Of a stretch of 7,950 nucleotides of DNA, positions 1-6,936 are shown one piece after another. Numbering within the stretch: the stretch's first letter is position 1; each line of letters starts with the position of its first letter. Location: contig JAPUIN010000078.1 in the NCBI GenBank assembly GCA_027297005.1, positions 1 to 7,950 of the forward strand, written 5' to 3'. The notes under the pieces were generated by a model. The model did no database searches. It was not told where the DNA came from and saw nothing but the letters and a program-made list of their open reading frames with translations. Made by a program: the position numbers and the translations under genes. The stretch comes from Acidobacteriota bacterium (lineage in GTDB: Bacteria > Acidobacteriota > Polarisedimenticolia > Gp22-AA2).

Positions 1-758
1 GGAAGGCCGGTCAGCGGATGATGGTCCGCGAGCTTGATCTCGCTCCGAAAATCATTGGCCTCCACCAGGACGAGATGACACATCTCATGCAGGCGCGACC
101 GCACCCGAGGTCCGATTCGATCCTTCAACGTCGGCACCTGCCGTTTCGAGGCCTGGTCGAGGTAGTTGGTGGTGACCAGAGTGGCCTTCTTGTCGTTGTA
201 TCTCTTCGTGATGATGTGCGCCAGCGTTTCCTCCACCCACGGGCTGAACTGTCGGCCGCCGAGGTCATCCAGCAGGACCACCTCCGTGGTGAGAAGTGGC
301 TGGAGCAGATCGAGTTCAGTGAGCCCCGACTGACGGTCGAAGGTCGACTGCAGCCCACGCAGCAGATCCTGGACGTCACAGAACAGACAAGGTACGCCTT
401 TCTCGACCATCAGTCGGCGCAGCGTCGATACCGAGAGATGGGTCTTGCCGGCGCCCGGCGGCCCCATCAGGAGCAAACCGCGGTCGTCGAGTGGATACTC
501 CTCAGCGTATCGCATGGCACGCGCCTTGGCGTTCGACAGGGAGAACGCGTGCGGTCCATGTGCATCAAAGTTGTCGAACTCGCATTCCCAGTACCGGCGG
601 GGAACGCGTGCCTTCTGAAGGAAGGTTTCTAGTGCGGAGGCGCTCCGTGTCGGACGGCGGCAACGACACGGTCGGGCCCGCGTGCCACCGTCCACGGAAA
701 TGATCGAGAACCCGGTACCCCGGCAGTCCGGGCAGCGCTCCTCGTTGATCTCATCCAT
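1..758 (-). CDS. DnaC/DnaI-like AAA+ ATPase (putative replicative helicase loader), 3' end cut off
   Basis: The frame stays open from ATG at 758 to the window edge, giving 252 residues with no stop. Walker A GPPGAGKTH is at residues 99-107, Walker B VVLLDDLG at 160-167, a sensor-1-like TTN at 196-198, and an Arg-rich GPRVRSRL at 216-223 near the visible end. This order is typical of DnaC/DnaI/IstB ATPases, which load replicative helicase onto DNA. The N-terminus has CPDCRGTG (9-16) followed by CRC (31-33), a probable zinc site; DnaI-type loaders also carry an N-terminal zinc domain. No transposase is visible beside it, so IstB is less likely than a chromosomal loader. It starts 15 bases after the sigma factor stop, with only a weak Shine-Dalgarno (GACGGACGG region), which suggests translational coupling. 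The family is secure; the exact role is inferred. Confidence 0.85.
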   Translation of the reverse strand, partial: MDEINEERCPDCRGTGFSIISVDGGTRARPCRCRRPTRSASALETFLQKARVPRRYWECEFDNFDAHGPHAFSLSNAKARAMRYAEEYPLDDRGLLLMGPPGAGKTHLSVSTLRRLMVEKGVPCLFCDVQDLLRGLQSTFDRQSGLTELDLLQPLLTTEVVLLDDLGGRQFSPWVEETLAHIITKRYNDKKATLVTTNYLDQASKRQVPTLKDRIGPRVRSRLHEMCHLVLVEANDFRSEIKLADHHPLTGL

Positions 759-773
759 GGCCGAAACCGTCCG

Positions 774-1637
774 TCAGTTGAGATAGCCCTGCAGTTGCTG
801 GCACTTCTGGGAGCGGTTGAGCTTTTCGAGCGCCTGCGCTTCAATCTGGCGGATACGTTCGCGAGACAGACCCATCATTTCGCCAATCTCCTTCAGGGTC
901 CGGGGCTCCCCCTCCTCGAGCCCGAAGCGCAGCCTCAGCACCTTCTGCTCCTTCGGGTCCAGTTCCTCGATGCACGCGTACAGGTGATCTCTCAATGACG
1001 AGCGCAGCAGCACAATGTCCGCAGAGGGGATGACGTCCTGTTCAAGCTTGTCGGACAGATGAAACTCGTGCTCCTCGTCGATGACGGTCGACAACGACAC
1101 GTTCTCATCGGCCACTTGCAGCAGGTTGACCACCTCCTGGACCGGAATTTCGAGCTTCTGGGCGATCTCGTCCGGGGTGGGGTGGCGCTCGAGATCGAGC
1201 GTCAATTGAGAGATGGTTCGCCCGATCCGGTAGAGGAGATTGGCCTGTTTCTGAGGCAGACGGAAAGCGCCGCTCTGGTCCGACAGCGCGTGGATAATCG
1301 CCTGCCGCACCCACCACACCGCGTAGGTAATGAACTTGACATTCTTCTTCGGGTTGAAGCGCTTCGCGGCCTCAATCAGGCCGATGTTTCCCTCGTTGAT
1401 CAGATCCAGGAACGAAAGACCGCAATTCCGGTATTTCTTGGCGAAGCTGACGACGAACCGGAGATTCGCCTCGACCAACTTGCGCAACGCCTCCTTGTCA
1501 CCCCCCTGGATCTCCGCTCCGAGAACCTTCTCCTCATCGGCGGTGATGCGGGAAAGCTTCGAGATCTCCTGCAGGTATTTCTTGAGAGTTTCGGACGAGG
1601 ACGATGGCCTTCTGCTCGATGACTTCGACTGTTCCAC
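774..1637 (-). CDS. Sigma-70 family RNA polymerase sigma factor, RpoD-like without region 1.1
   Basis: This 287-residue protein directs RNA polymerase to promoters. Region 1.2 begins near residue 16 ([10 protein letters not shown]). Region 2 covers about 50-120, with the core-binding stretch [17 protein letters not shown] (78-94) and region 2.4 [10 protein letters not shown] (105-114). Region 3 follows ([14 protein letters not shown]), then region 4.2 with the helix-turn-helix [20 protein letters not shown] (246-265). The autoinhibitory region 1.1 of primary sigma factors is absent, so this is probably a group 2 or alternative sigma factor. The start is GTG: an in-frame stop lies two codons upstream, AAGGGG sits six bases before it, and the ATG at 1641 is in another frame. 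Three bases separate it from hspR, so it is probably co-transcribed with the chaperone genes. Position 115 is Ile where E. coli sigma70 has T440, which may change -10 preference. I do not see an RpoH signature. Confidence 0.93.
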   Translation of the reverse strand: MEQSKSSSRRPSSSSETLKKYLQEISKLSRITADEEKVLGAEIQGGDKEALRKLVEANLRFVVSFAKKYRNCGLSFLDLINEGNIGLIEAAKRFNPKKNVKFITYAVWWVRQAIIHALSDQSGAFRLPQKQANLLYRIGRTISQLTLDLERHPTPDEIAQKLEIPVQEVVNLLQVADENVSLSTVIDEEHEFHLSDKLEQDVIPSADIVLLRSSLRDHLYACIEELDPKEQKVLRLRFGLEEGEPRTLKEIGEMMGLSRERIRQIEAQALEKLNRSQKCQQLQGYLN

Positions 1638-1640
1638 CCA

Positions 1641-2033
1641 TCACCCCTTCTTGATCTTGATGATTCTCCCTGGCCGCCTGACTGGAACCAATGCCTGTGT
1701 CGAGTCGATCCCCTCCCGCTCGCGTCTGGACTGCAGTTCTTCCTTCAGTCTCGTGATGAAACGATCCATCTCGGCCTGCATCGACTCCATCTTCCGCCGC
1801 ATGTTGAGAATGATCTCGACGCCGGCGAGATTCACGCCGAGGTCGCGCGTCAGGTTCAGGATGAAGGCAAGGCGTTCGAGATCCCCGTCCGAGTAAAGCC
1901 TTGTGTTGCCATCCGTACGTGAGGGCTTGAGAAGTCCCTCACGCTCGTACATGCGCAGCGTCTGCGGGTGAACACTGAATTCCTGCGCCACGACGCTGAT
2001 CATGTAATACGCTCGGCCCTTCTTCGACGACAT
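1641..2033 (-). CDS. hspR: HspR-type MerR-family heat-shock repressor
   Basis: The product is 130 residues, a normal HspR length. The MerR winged helix-turn-helix spans about residues 9-78: MISVVAQEFSVHPQTLRMYE (11-30), REGLLKPSRTDGNTRLYS (31-48), then LTRDLGVNLAGVEIILNM (61-78). YEREGLL.PSRT and LGVNLAGVE are strong HspR signatures. A charged amphipathic coiled-coil (about 79-107) and a basic tail RIIKIKKG follow. HspR represses dnaK operons by binding HAIR inverted repeats, with DnaK as co-repressor in actinobacteria. A HAIR-like repeat overlaps the dnaK promoter upstream (5625-5645), which suggests autoregulation. The ATG at 2033 is chosen because GGAGGG lies just before it and the conserved domain starts soon after. 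The same frame stays open further upstream, but only inside dnaJ, and has no family similarity there. The start is 25 bases after the dnaJ stop. Confidence 0.93.
   Translation of the reverse strand: MSSKKGRAYYMISVVAQEFSVHPQTLRMYEREGLLKPSRTDGNTRLYSDGDLERLAFILNLTRDLGVNLAGVEIILNMRRKMESMQAEMDRFITRLKEELQSRREREGIDSTQALVPVRRPGRIIKIKKG
1644..1649 (-). promoter_or_regulatory. Ribosome binding site for the GTG-started sigma factor
   Basis: AAGGGG on the minus strand lies inside the last codons of hspR, six bases upstream of GTG at 1637. It supports the GTG start over the out-of-frame ATG at 1641, which opens only a frame of about 35 codons. Confidence 0.6.
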
Positions 2034-2036
2034 CGT

Positions 2037-2042
2037 CCCTCC
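2037..2042 (-). promoter_or_regulatory. Ribosome binding site that fixes the hspR start
   Basis: GGAGGG on the minus strand lies three bases before ATG at 2033, or four bases counting from the GGAGG core. The spacing is short but the match is strong. It supports the 130-residue product over a 290-residue reading that would run into dnaJ. Confidence 0.75.
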
Positions 2043-2058
2043 GGATACCGTGAGTCCG

Positions 2059-3159
2059 TCAGGCGAGAATCTCCCGGCGGACCTCCTTACCGGGATTGAG
2101 ATCGCCCAACTCCCGAAGGAGTTGTCGCGAGCGTTCATCGGCGGCCCGAGGAGTCGAAACGCGTACCTCCACGAACTGATCGCCACGGCCGCCACCGCGC
2201 AACGATGGGGCACCTCTTCCGCGCAACCGGAACTTCTGCCCCGTCTGGGTGCCAGGAGGGACACGGAAGGTGGCCCTGCCGTCGATCGTCGGAACCTCGG
2301 GGCGCGCACCGAGCGCCGCCTCGGTGACCGTGATCGGCACCGTGCAATAGATGTTATCACCGATTCGTCGGAAGAAACGGTGAGGTGCAACCTGAGTAAT
2401 GATGAAGAGATCACCTGGCGATCCGCCGTTTCGCCCCGCCCGACCGCGGCCTGGAATCCGCACTCGCGATCCGTGATCCACGCCGGCGGGAATGTTGACG
2501 CGCAGCGACTCACGCCGGGTCAGCACCCCATTCCCCTGACAGGTACCGCAGCCTTCGGCGCCGAGCGTTCCTTCCCCGCCACAGCGTGGGCAGTTCGAAG
2601 CGAAGCGGAGGAGCCCCGAAACATGACTGATCTTCCCCGTTCCCGCGCAATCGGCGCAGGTGCGGCGCACTCGCGACGGAACCCTGCCCGACCCGGCGCA
2701 TCGTGGGCAAGTTGATTCCGCATCCAGTGTGACCGTCGTGGTCAGCCCGTGCAACGCGTCGAAAAAATCGACATGCAGTGTCTGAGTCACATCGTCGCCG
2801 CGCCGAGCGGTGTTGCGATCCGCCGCGGGTCGCCCGCGACTCCCCAAAAACTCAGAAAAGAACGACGAGAAGCCTCCCGCTCCTCCCAGATCCCCCAGAT
2901 CGAACGCGGTCTCGTAGCCGGAGCCGGGCGGGGGACCGGCCGCGCCCGCACCGTACTGCAGCTGCAGGTCGTATGCCTTCCGGCGCTTCGGGTCGCAGAG
3001 AGCCTCGTACGCCTCGGTCGCCCGCTTGAAGCGCTCTTCCGCTGCACGATCGCCAGGATTCAGATCTGGATGGTATTTACGTGCCAGCCTGCGGAACGCC
3101 TTCTTGATCTCGGACGTACGGGCCCTGCGTCCGACGCCCAGCGTTTCGTAGTGGTTCAT
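2059..3159 (-). CDS. dnaJ: Chaperone DnaJ (class A Hsp40)
   Basis: This 366-residue co-chaperone stimulates DnaK ATPase and delivers unfolded clients in the cytoplasm. The J domain occupies about residues 3-70, with HPD at 30-32 and the helix IV region RRKAYD at 60-65. A short Gly/Phe linker (about 71-107) follows. Four zinc repeats then appear: CPRCAGSG (152-159), CADCAGTG (169-176), CPRCGGEG (191-198) and CGTCQGNG (205-212). All eight cysteines are present. The C-terminal substrate-binding domain ends near residue 350. The ATG at 3159 gives a J domain starting MNHYETLGV; a possible start 27 codons upstream would add unrelated sequence inside hsp20. It begins seven bases after the hsp20 stop with only a weak GAGCGAG-type Shine-Dalgarno, so translation is probably coupled. 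Confidence 0.97.
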   Translation of the reverse strand: MNHYETLGVGRRARTSEIKKAFRRLARKYHPDLNPGDRAAEERFKRATEAYEALCDPKRRKAYDLQLQYGAGAAGPPPGSGYETAFDLGDLGGAGGFSSFFSEFLGSRGRPAADRNTARRGDDVTQTLHVDFFDALHGLTTTVTLDAESTCPRCAGSGRVPSRVRRTCADCAGTGKISHVSGLLRFASNCPRCGGEGTLGAEGCGTCQGNGVLTRRESLRVNIPAGVDHGSRVRIPGRGRAGRNGGSPGDLFIITQVAPHRFFRRIGDNIYCTVPITVTEAALGARPEVPTIDGRATFRVPPGTQTGQKFRLRGRGAPSLRGGGRGDQFVEVRVSTPRAADERSRQLLRELGDLNPGKEVRREILA

Positions 3160-3166
3160 CGCTCGC

Positions 3167-3643
3167 TCAGTCCAATTTGATACGCAGGGGCCCGCCCGAC
3201 CTGCCGGGTGTCCGCGGCAGCACGATTTCCAGCAGCCCAAGATGAAAACGGGCTTCGACCCTTTCCTGATCCACTGGACCCGGGAGATGAAACACTCGGG
3301 AGAAGGGGCCGTGGGAGCGCTCGACTCGTAAATGTTCGGCCTCTCTCGAATCGGGATCGGGAGCGCGCACTCCTTCGATCGTCAGGATGCCCGAATCGAG
3401 TCGGATCGAGATTTTCTCCCGTGGGACCCCCGGCAGCTCGACCGTAGCGCGGTAGGCGCCGTCGCACTCGCTCAGGTCGGCAAGGGGCACCCACCCTCCG
3501 GGTTCCGTATCCCCGAAATCACCCTTCTTGAGAACACCTTCGAACAGACGGTTCAAGCGTTCCTTGAGGGACAGAAGATCGCGCACAGGGTTCCATTCCT
3601 CGAGATGGGGACCACGGGGCCGCGGGGGGACCCGGCGGATCAT
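3167..3643 (-). CDS. hsp20: Small heat-shock protein, Hsp20/alpha-crystallin family
   Basis: This 158-residue protein should bind unfolding polypeptides without ATP and hold them for refolding by DnaK/DnaJ. The alpha-crystallin domain runs from about residue 51 to 144. Visible landmarks are VELPGV (68-73), ILTIEG (86-91), [14 protein letters not shown] (108-121) and the terminal GLLEIVLPR (136-144), which contains the conserved G-x-L element. The N-terminal arm has an amphipathic stretch, [14 protein letters not shown], usual for the family. The tail lacks a clear I-x-I motif, although RIKLD at the end could partly serve. Its ATG overlaps the dnaK stop as ATGA (3640-3643), evidence of translational coupling and co-transcription. 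It occupies the place where grpE stands in the actinobacterial hspR operon. Confidence 0.95.
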   Translation of the reverse strand: MIRRVPPRPRGPHLEEWNPVRDLLSLKERLNRLFEGVLKKGDFGDTEPGGWVPLADLSECDGAYRATVELPGVPREKISIRLDSGILTIEGVRAPDPDSREAEHLRVERSHGPFSRVFHLPGPVDQERVEARFHLGLLEIVLPRTPGRSGGPLRIKLD

Positions 3644-5562
3644 CGCTTCGACTCGTCGACATCCACGACCTCAGCGTCAATCACCTCTCCCTCCTGAGCC
3701 GAGTCTCCGGACGGGGGTTGCTCCTCCTTGGTTCCACCGCCGCTCTCCTGCCCCACCTCGGCATCCGATTTCTGGTAGAGGATCTGGGCGACGCGGTGGG
3801 ATTCGGTATCGAGTTTCTTGAGAGACTCCTCGATCTGCTCCTTCGTCCCGTCGGACATCACCTTGCGCAGTTCCTCGATGGCGGCGCGGACGGCCCGGTC
3901 GTCCTCAGGTGAGATCTTGTCCTTGTTTTCGTCGAGGAGCTTCTCCATCTGATAGACGCGCGCGTCGGCGTTGTTCTTCGTTTCGATCTCCTCCCGACGC
4001 GTCTTATCCTCCTCAGCGTGGGCCTGTGCCTCATTCACCATCTTGTCGATGTCGTCCTTGGTCAACGTGCCGGTGCCCGAGATCGTGATCTTCTGTTCCT
4101 TACTCGTCGCTGTATCCTTGGCCGACACGTTGAGGATTCCGTTGGCGTCGATGTCGAAGGTGACCTCGATCTGCGGCACCCCGCGCTGTGCGGGTGGGAT
4201 CCCGACGAGATGGAACCGCCCCAATGGCCGGTTGGCGCTCGCCAGCTCGCGCTCGCCCTGAAGGACGTGCACCTCGACGCTCGTCTGGCTGTCAGAGGCG
4301 GTCGAGAAAATCTCGCTCTTCTTGGTCGGAATCGTGGTGTTGCGATCGATCAGTTTCGTCATCACACCGCCGAGGGTTTCAATTCCCAGCGAGAGGGGCG
4401 TGACGTCGAGCAGAAGGAGATCCTTGACCTCGCCGCCGAGCACCCCCGCCTGGAGGGCTGCGCCAATGGCGACGACTTCATCCGGGTTGACCCCCTTGTG
4501 CGGATCCTTCCCGAAGAACTCCTTGACGACCGATTGCACTCGCGGGATCCGCGTGCTGCCGCCGACCAGAACCACTTCCTTGATGTCGGCAGGCTTCAGG
4601 CCGGCGTCCTTGAGCGCCTGAGCGACCGGTTTGATGGTGCCGTCAATGAGATCCCCCACGAGTCGCTCAAACTGAGAGCGGCTCAACTTCATCGTGAGAT
4701 GTTTCGGACCGCTGGCATCAGCCGTGATGAACGGAAGGTTGATGTCCGTCTCGGTCACGGTGGAGAGCTCGCACTTGGCCTTCTCGGCCGCCTCCTTGAG
4801 GCGCTGGAGAGCCATGCGGTCCTTCGCCAGGTCGATTCCCTGATCTTTCTTGAATTCGGAGACGATCCAGTCCATCACGCGCTGGTCGAGGTTGTCGCCG
4901 CCGAGGTGGGTATCACCGCTGGTCGACTTGACCTCCACCACCCCTTCTCCGATCTCGAGGATCGAAATATCGAAGGTGCCGCCCCCGAAGTCGTAGACAG
5001 CGATCACCTCATCTGCTTTCTTCTCGAGCCCGTACGCCAGTGCTGCTGCGGTGGGCTCGTTGACGATCCTCTCGACCTCGAAACCGGCGATGCGGCCGGC
5101 GTCCTTGGTCGCCTGGCGCTGGGCGTCGTTGAAATAGGCCGGCACCGTGATCACCGCACGGGTGACCTTTTCCCCGAGGTAATCCTCGGCTGACTGCTTC
5201 ATTTTCTGGAGAATGTAGGCCGAAACCTGCTCCGGGCTGTACTCCTTCCCCCGGATTCGCACCTTGACGGCGTTTCCAGATCCCGCCACGACCCGATACG
5301 GAACCATCTTCATCTCTTCGTTGACCTCTTCCATCCGGCGTCCCATAAAGCGTTTGATGGAGAAGATCGTGTTCTCAGGATTGGTGACCGCCTGACGTTT
5401 GGCAACCTGGCCGACGAGAAGTTCCGATTTGTCGCTGAAGGCAACAACGGACGGGGTGGTCCTGGCTCCCTCAGCGCTCGGGATCACGATCGGCTTACCG
5501 CCTTCCATGACGGCGACGACCGAATTGGTAGTTCCAAGGTCGATGCCGATGATTTTGCTCAT
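3640..5562 (-). CDS. dnaK: Chaperone DnaK (Hsp70)
   Basis: This is a full-length 640-residue Hsp70, an ATP-driven foldase. Phosphate-1 motif [10 protein letters not shown] is at residues 5-14, phosphate-2 [14 protein letters not shown] at 189-202 (T196 corresponds to E. coli T199), and the adenosine motif [12 protein letters not shown] at 331-342. The interdomain linker [11 protein letters not shown] is at 381-391, followed by the beta-sandwich substrate domain and helical lid. The C-terminal tail is Gly/Ser/Glu-rich and ends in acidic [15 protein letters not shown]. No domain is missing. ATG at 5562 has a strong GGAGG eight bases upstream. A sigma-70-type promoter overlapped by an HspR-operator-like repeat lies about 50-80 bases upstream, so dnaK is probably the first gene of the heat-shock operon. 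The stop overlaps the hsp20 start by four bases. Confidence 0.99.
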   Translation of the reverse strand: MSKIIGIDLGTTNSVVAVMEGGKPIVIPSAEGARTTPSVVAFSDKSELLVGQVAKRQAVTNPENTIFSIKRFMGRRMEEVNEEMKMVPYRVVAGSGNAVKVRIRGKEYSPEQVSAYILQKMKQSAEDYLGEKVTRAVITVPAYFNDAQRQATKDAGRIAGFEVERIVNEPTAAALAYGLEKKADEVIAVYDFGGGTFDISILEIGEGVVEVKSTSGDTHLGGDNLDQRVMDWIVSEFKKDQGIDLAKDRMALQRLKEAAEKAKCELSTVTETDINLPFITADASGPKHLTMKLSRSQFERLVGDLIDGTIKPVAQALKDAGLKPADIKEVVLVGGSTRIPRVQSVVKEFFGKDPHKGVNPDEVVAIGAALQAGVLGGEVKDLLLLDVTPLSLGIETLGGVMTKLIDRNTTIPTKKSEIFSTASDSQTSVEVHVLQGERELASANRPLGRFHLVGIPPAQRGVPQIEVTFDIDANGILNVSAKDTATSKEQKITISGTGTLTKDDIDKMVNEAQAHAEEDKTRREEIETKNNADARVYQMEKLLDENKDKISPEDDRAVRAAIEELRKVMSDGTKEQIEESLKKLDTESHRVAQILYQKSDAEVGQESGGGTKEEQPPSGDSAQEGEVIDAEVVDVDESKR

Positions 5563-5615
5563 CCGAATTCCCTCCCGACCATAAAGGCCGTCATCATTAG
5601 TCTGAGTCGATGCAT

Positions 5616-5644
5616 AGTATAGGAGTTGAGCGGAGCGTTGTCAA
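5616..5644 (-). promoter_or_regulatory. Sigma-70-type promoter of the dnaK operon
   Basis: On the minus strand, TTGACA (5644-5639) is a perfect -35 box. It is followed by 17 bases and TATACT (5621-5616), one mismatch from TATAAT. The expected transcription start is near 5607-5610, leaving a leader of about 45-50 bases before the dnaK ATG at 5562. This is the only region between the upstream gene and dnaK. The HspR-operator-like repeat covers the -35 box and most of the spacer, so a bound repressor would block RNA polymerase. Confidence 0.85.
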
Positions 5645-5645
5645 G
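5625..5645 (-). promoter_or_regulatory. HAIR-like operator, probable HspR binding site
   Basis: On the minus strand the site reads CTTGACA - 7 bases - GCTCAAC. The HAIR consensus known from Streptomyces and mycobacteria is CTTGAGT - 7 bases - ACTCAAG. Ten of 14 arm positions match and the 7-base spacing is exact, leaving a core TTGA - 11 bases - TCAA dyad. The left arm coincides with the -35 box, whose TTGACA accounts for two of the mismatches. An hspR gene in the same operon supports the assignment. Binding has not been shown. Confidence 0.72.
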
Positions 5646-5693
5646 TCTTGTGACGGCGGCAAGCATACCAGTAAACCGATAATATAGTAGTAC

Positions 5694-6929
5694 TTAGTAT
5701 GGTTCGCCTGATTCCTTTGAGGCGGCGCGTCGATCGGCGCGATCCTCATCCGCCCCAGCCGTGCCGGGCGAGAGCAGCCTGTAGCCATCACCTGCGGGCT
5801 CGTACAGATAGAGCCTTCCCCAGGGATCCTTGAGGTCGGCAGGCTCGAGGAGAGATGCCATCACCAGACTTTCCAGATTGATCGGATAGCCGCGATTGAG
5901 GAGGTAGTAAACATCAAGAGCGAACTCGATTCGCTGCAGTCTGCTGCGACCGATCGCCAGCTGCAGACGATCGACCTGCGGCTCTCCAACCGTAGGAGAA
6001 AGCAGTGACCCGAGCGGCTCCTGATTGACCATGCGTACCAGCCACGGCTCCGCTCTGTAGATCGAGACTGCGCCGGTCACGAGGATCAACAACAGAAAGC
6101 CGAATCCGATCAGGACCGGGGAAGAGTCGCGCACCTCTTTCCTGGCGGCGCGCGCCTTCTTCTGAGCGGGCGAGGCCACCTCCTCGATGATCTGGCGTGT
6201 CAGCAACTCGAACAGAATCCGGCATGTGTCGAACTCGCTCAGCCGCGAACGCTCGACGATCTCCTGAACACTCAGATTCCCGTCAACGCGGTCGTAAATG
6301 AGACGTTCCTCGTCGTTCAGCGTGACGGTCTGGGCCTCCTCCTCCGGCTCCTGGCCACCTTGAGACGGTACTTCACCGGTTGCGATCTCGACGTTCGCAC
6401 GCCGGAAGACCGTTTTGAATGATTTGAGGCCCTTCTCGATCATTGGCCATTCATCGAGGATCCGGGCCCCCTCCATCAGAATGCTCTCTGCTGACATTGG
6501 AACGACGTTTTCGCGGTCGTAGTCGACCCGCCCCTCCTGGCTGAAGTCGTACTCACCATCGCGCCAGCGGAACAACCGGTAAACCATCTGGCTGATCTGG
6601 ACCTGCAGCGCCTCCTGTAGAGTGGCCGCATCGATGAATTTGAGATTGACCAGAATGTTTCCCATTCGCTTCAGGGTGTTTTTCTGAACTCGGAGCGCCT
6701 CTTGCAGCTGGGCCTCGGTGATCCGGCCCGACTTCACGAGCACCGAGCCGAGCCGATCCTCGAGTCTGCGATGCAGGGAGTCGGCGGCAACCACTTCCCC
6801 TTCCACGAATGCCACGGTCACCACGTCGTCTTTGTTCTTCAAGGTCAACACGCCGGTCTTCCGCTGAATGCCGATCAGCTGAAAGATATCGGCCAGGCTG
6901 AAATCCTTGAGCGTTCCTTTGAGCGCCAT
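5694..6929 (-). CDS. DUF4388 protein with a membrane anchor and a GspG-like C-terminal domain
   Basis: The product has 411 residues. Residues 1-55 (MALKGTLKDFSLADIFQLIG through VEGEVVAAD) match the start of DUF4388/PatA-type domains. Two MshEN/GspE-N-like repeats follow: LGSVLVKSGRITEAQLQEAL (60-79) and MGNILVNLKFIDAATLQEAL (89-108). A small helical, winged-helix-like segment lies at about 201-250. A hydrophobic helix at 271-291, preceded by basic residues, predicts a cytoplasmic N-terminus and an outer C-terminus. Residues 318-395 look like the GspG pseudopilin body: LQRIEFALDVYYLLNRGYP, then DPWGRLYLYEPAGDGYRLLSPGTAGADED. The N-terminal pseudopilin cleavage signal is absent. ATG at 6929 has GAGGG just upstream, seven bases after the TPR gene's stop, so the two are probably one transcript. 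The function is unknown; sensing or envelope assembly is only a guess. Confidence 0.85.
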   Translation of the reverse strand: MALKGTLKDFSLADIFQLIGIQRKTGVLTLKNKDDVVTVAFVEGEVVAADSLHRRLEDRLGSVLVKSGRITEAQLQEALRVQKNTLKRMGNILVNLKFIDAATLQEALQVQISQMVYRLFRWRDGEYDFSQEGRVDYDRENVVPMSAESILMEGARILDEWPMIEKGLKSFKTVFRRANVEIATGEVPSQGGQEPEEEAQTVTLNDEERLIYDRVDGNLSVQEIVERSRLSEFDTCRILFELLTRQIIEEVASPAQKKARAARKEVRDSSPVLIGFGFLLLILVTGAVSIYRAEPWLVRMVNQEPLGSLLSPTVGEPQVDRLQLAIGRSRLQRIEFALDVYYLLNRGYPINLESLVMASLLEPADLKDPWGRLYLYEPAGDGYRLLSPGTAGADEDRADRRAASKESGEPY

Positions 6930-6936
6930 GGCTCCC

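Noticed and set aside
18..632. A 204-codon plus-strand open frame near the left edge
   Set aside because: It lies opposite the DnaC-like ATPase, whose Walker A, Walker B and sensor-1 motifs are intact on the minus strand; the plus-strand product has no recognisable features.
759..776. In-frame TGA with five codons between the sigma factor and the ATPase, a possible read-through fusion
   Set aside because: Same-frame adjacency happens by chance one time in three, no read-through signal is visible, and both proteins have complete expected ends.
1059..1622. A 187-codon plus-strand open frame opposite the sigma factor
   Set aside because: It is antisense to conserved sigma regions 1.2 to 3 and its product shows no family resemblance.
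1921..1940. GAGGG/CCCTC hairpin as a terminator or attenuator
   Set aside because: It lies inside the hspR DNA-binding-domain coding sequence, has a five-base stem and no following U-run.
2034..2513. N-terminal extension of hspR to a 290-residue protein
   Set aside because: The extra 160 residues are the out-of-frame reading of the dnaJ 3' half, are Arg/Ser-rich and featureless, and a strong GGAGGG marks the start at 2033.
2050..2715. A 221-codon plus-strand open frame opposite dnaJ
   Set aside because: It is antisense to the DnaJ zinc and C-terminal domains, with no motif or convincing ribosome binding site.
4018..5193. A 391-codon open frame on the plus strand opposite dnaK
   Set aside because: It is antisense to a fully convincing Hsp70 and has no recognisable domain. 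Long open frames opposite hsp70 genes are a known effect of biased codon use.
5646..5693. A terminator after the DUF4388 gene
   Set aside because: The AT-rich stretch after the stop has no GC-rich stem followed by a T-run in the minus direction, so read-through into dnaK cannot be excluded and no terminator is called.
5563..5693. CIRCE element (HrcA operator) upstream of dnaK
   Set aside because: No TTAGCACTC-N9-GAGTGCTAA-like repeat is present; the only dyad with family resemblance is the HAIR-like one.
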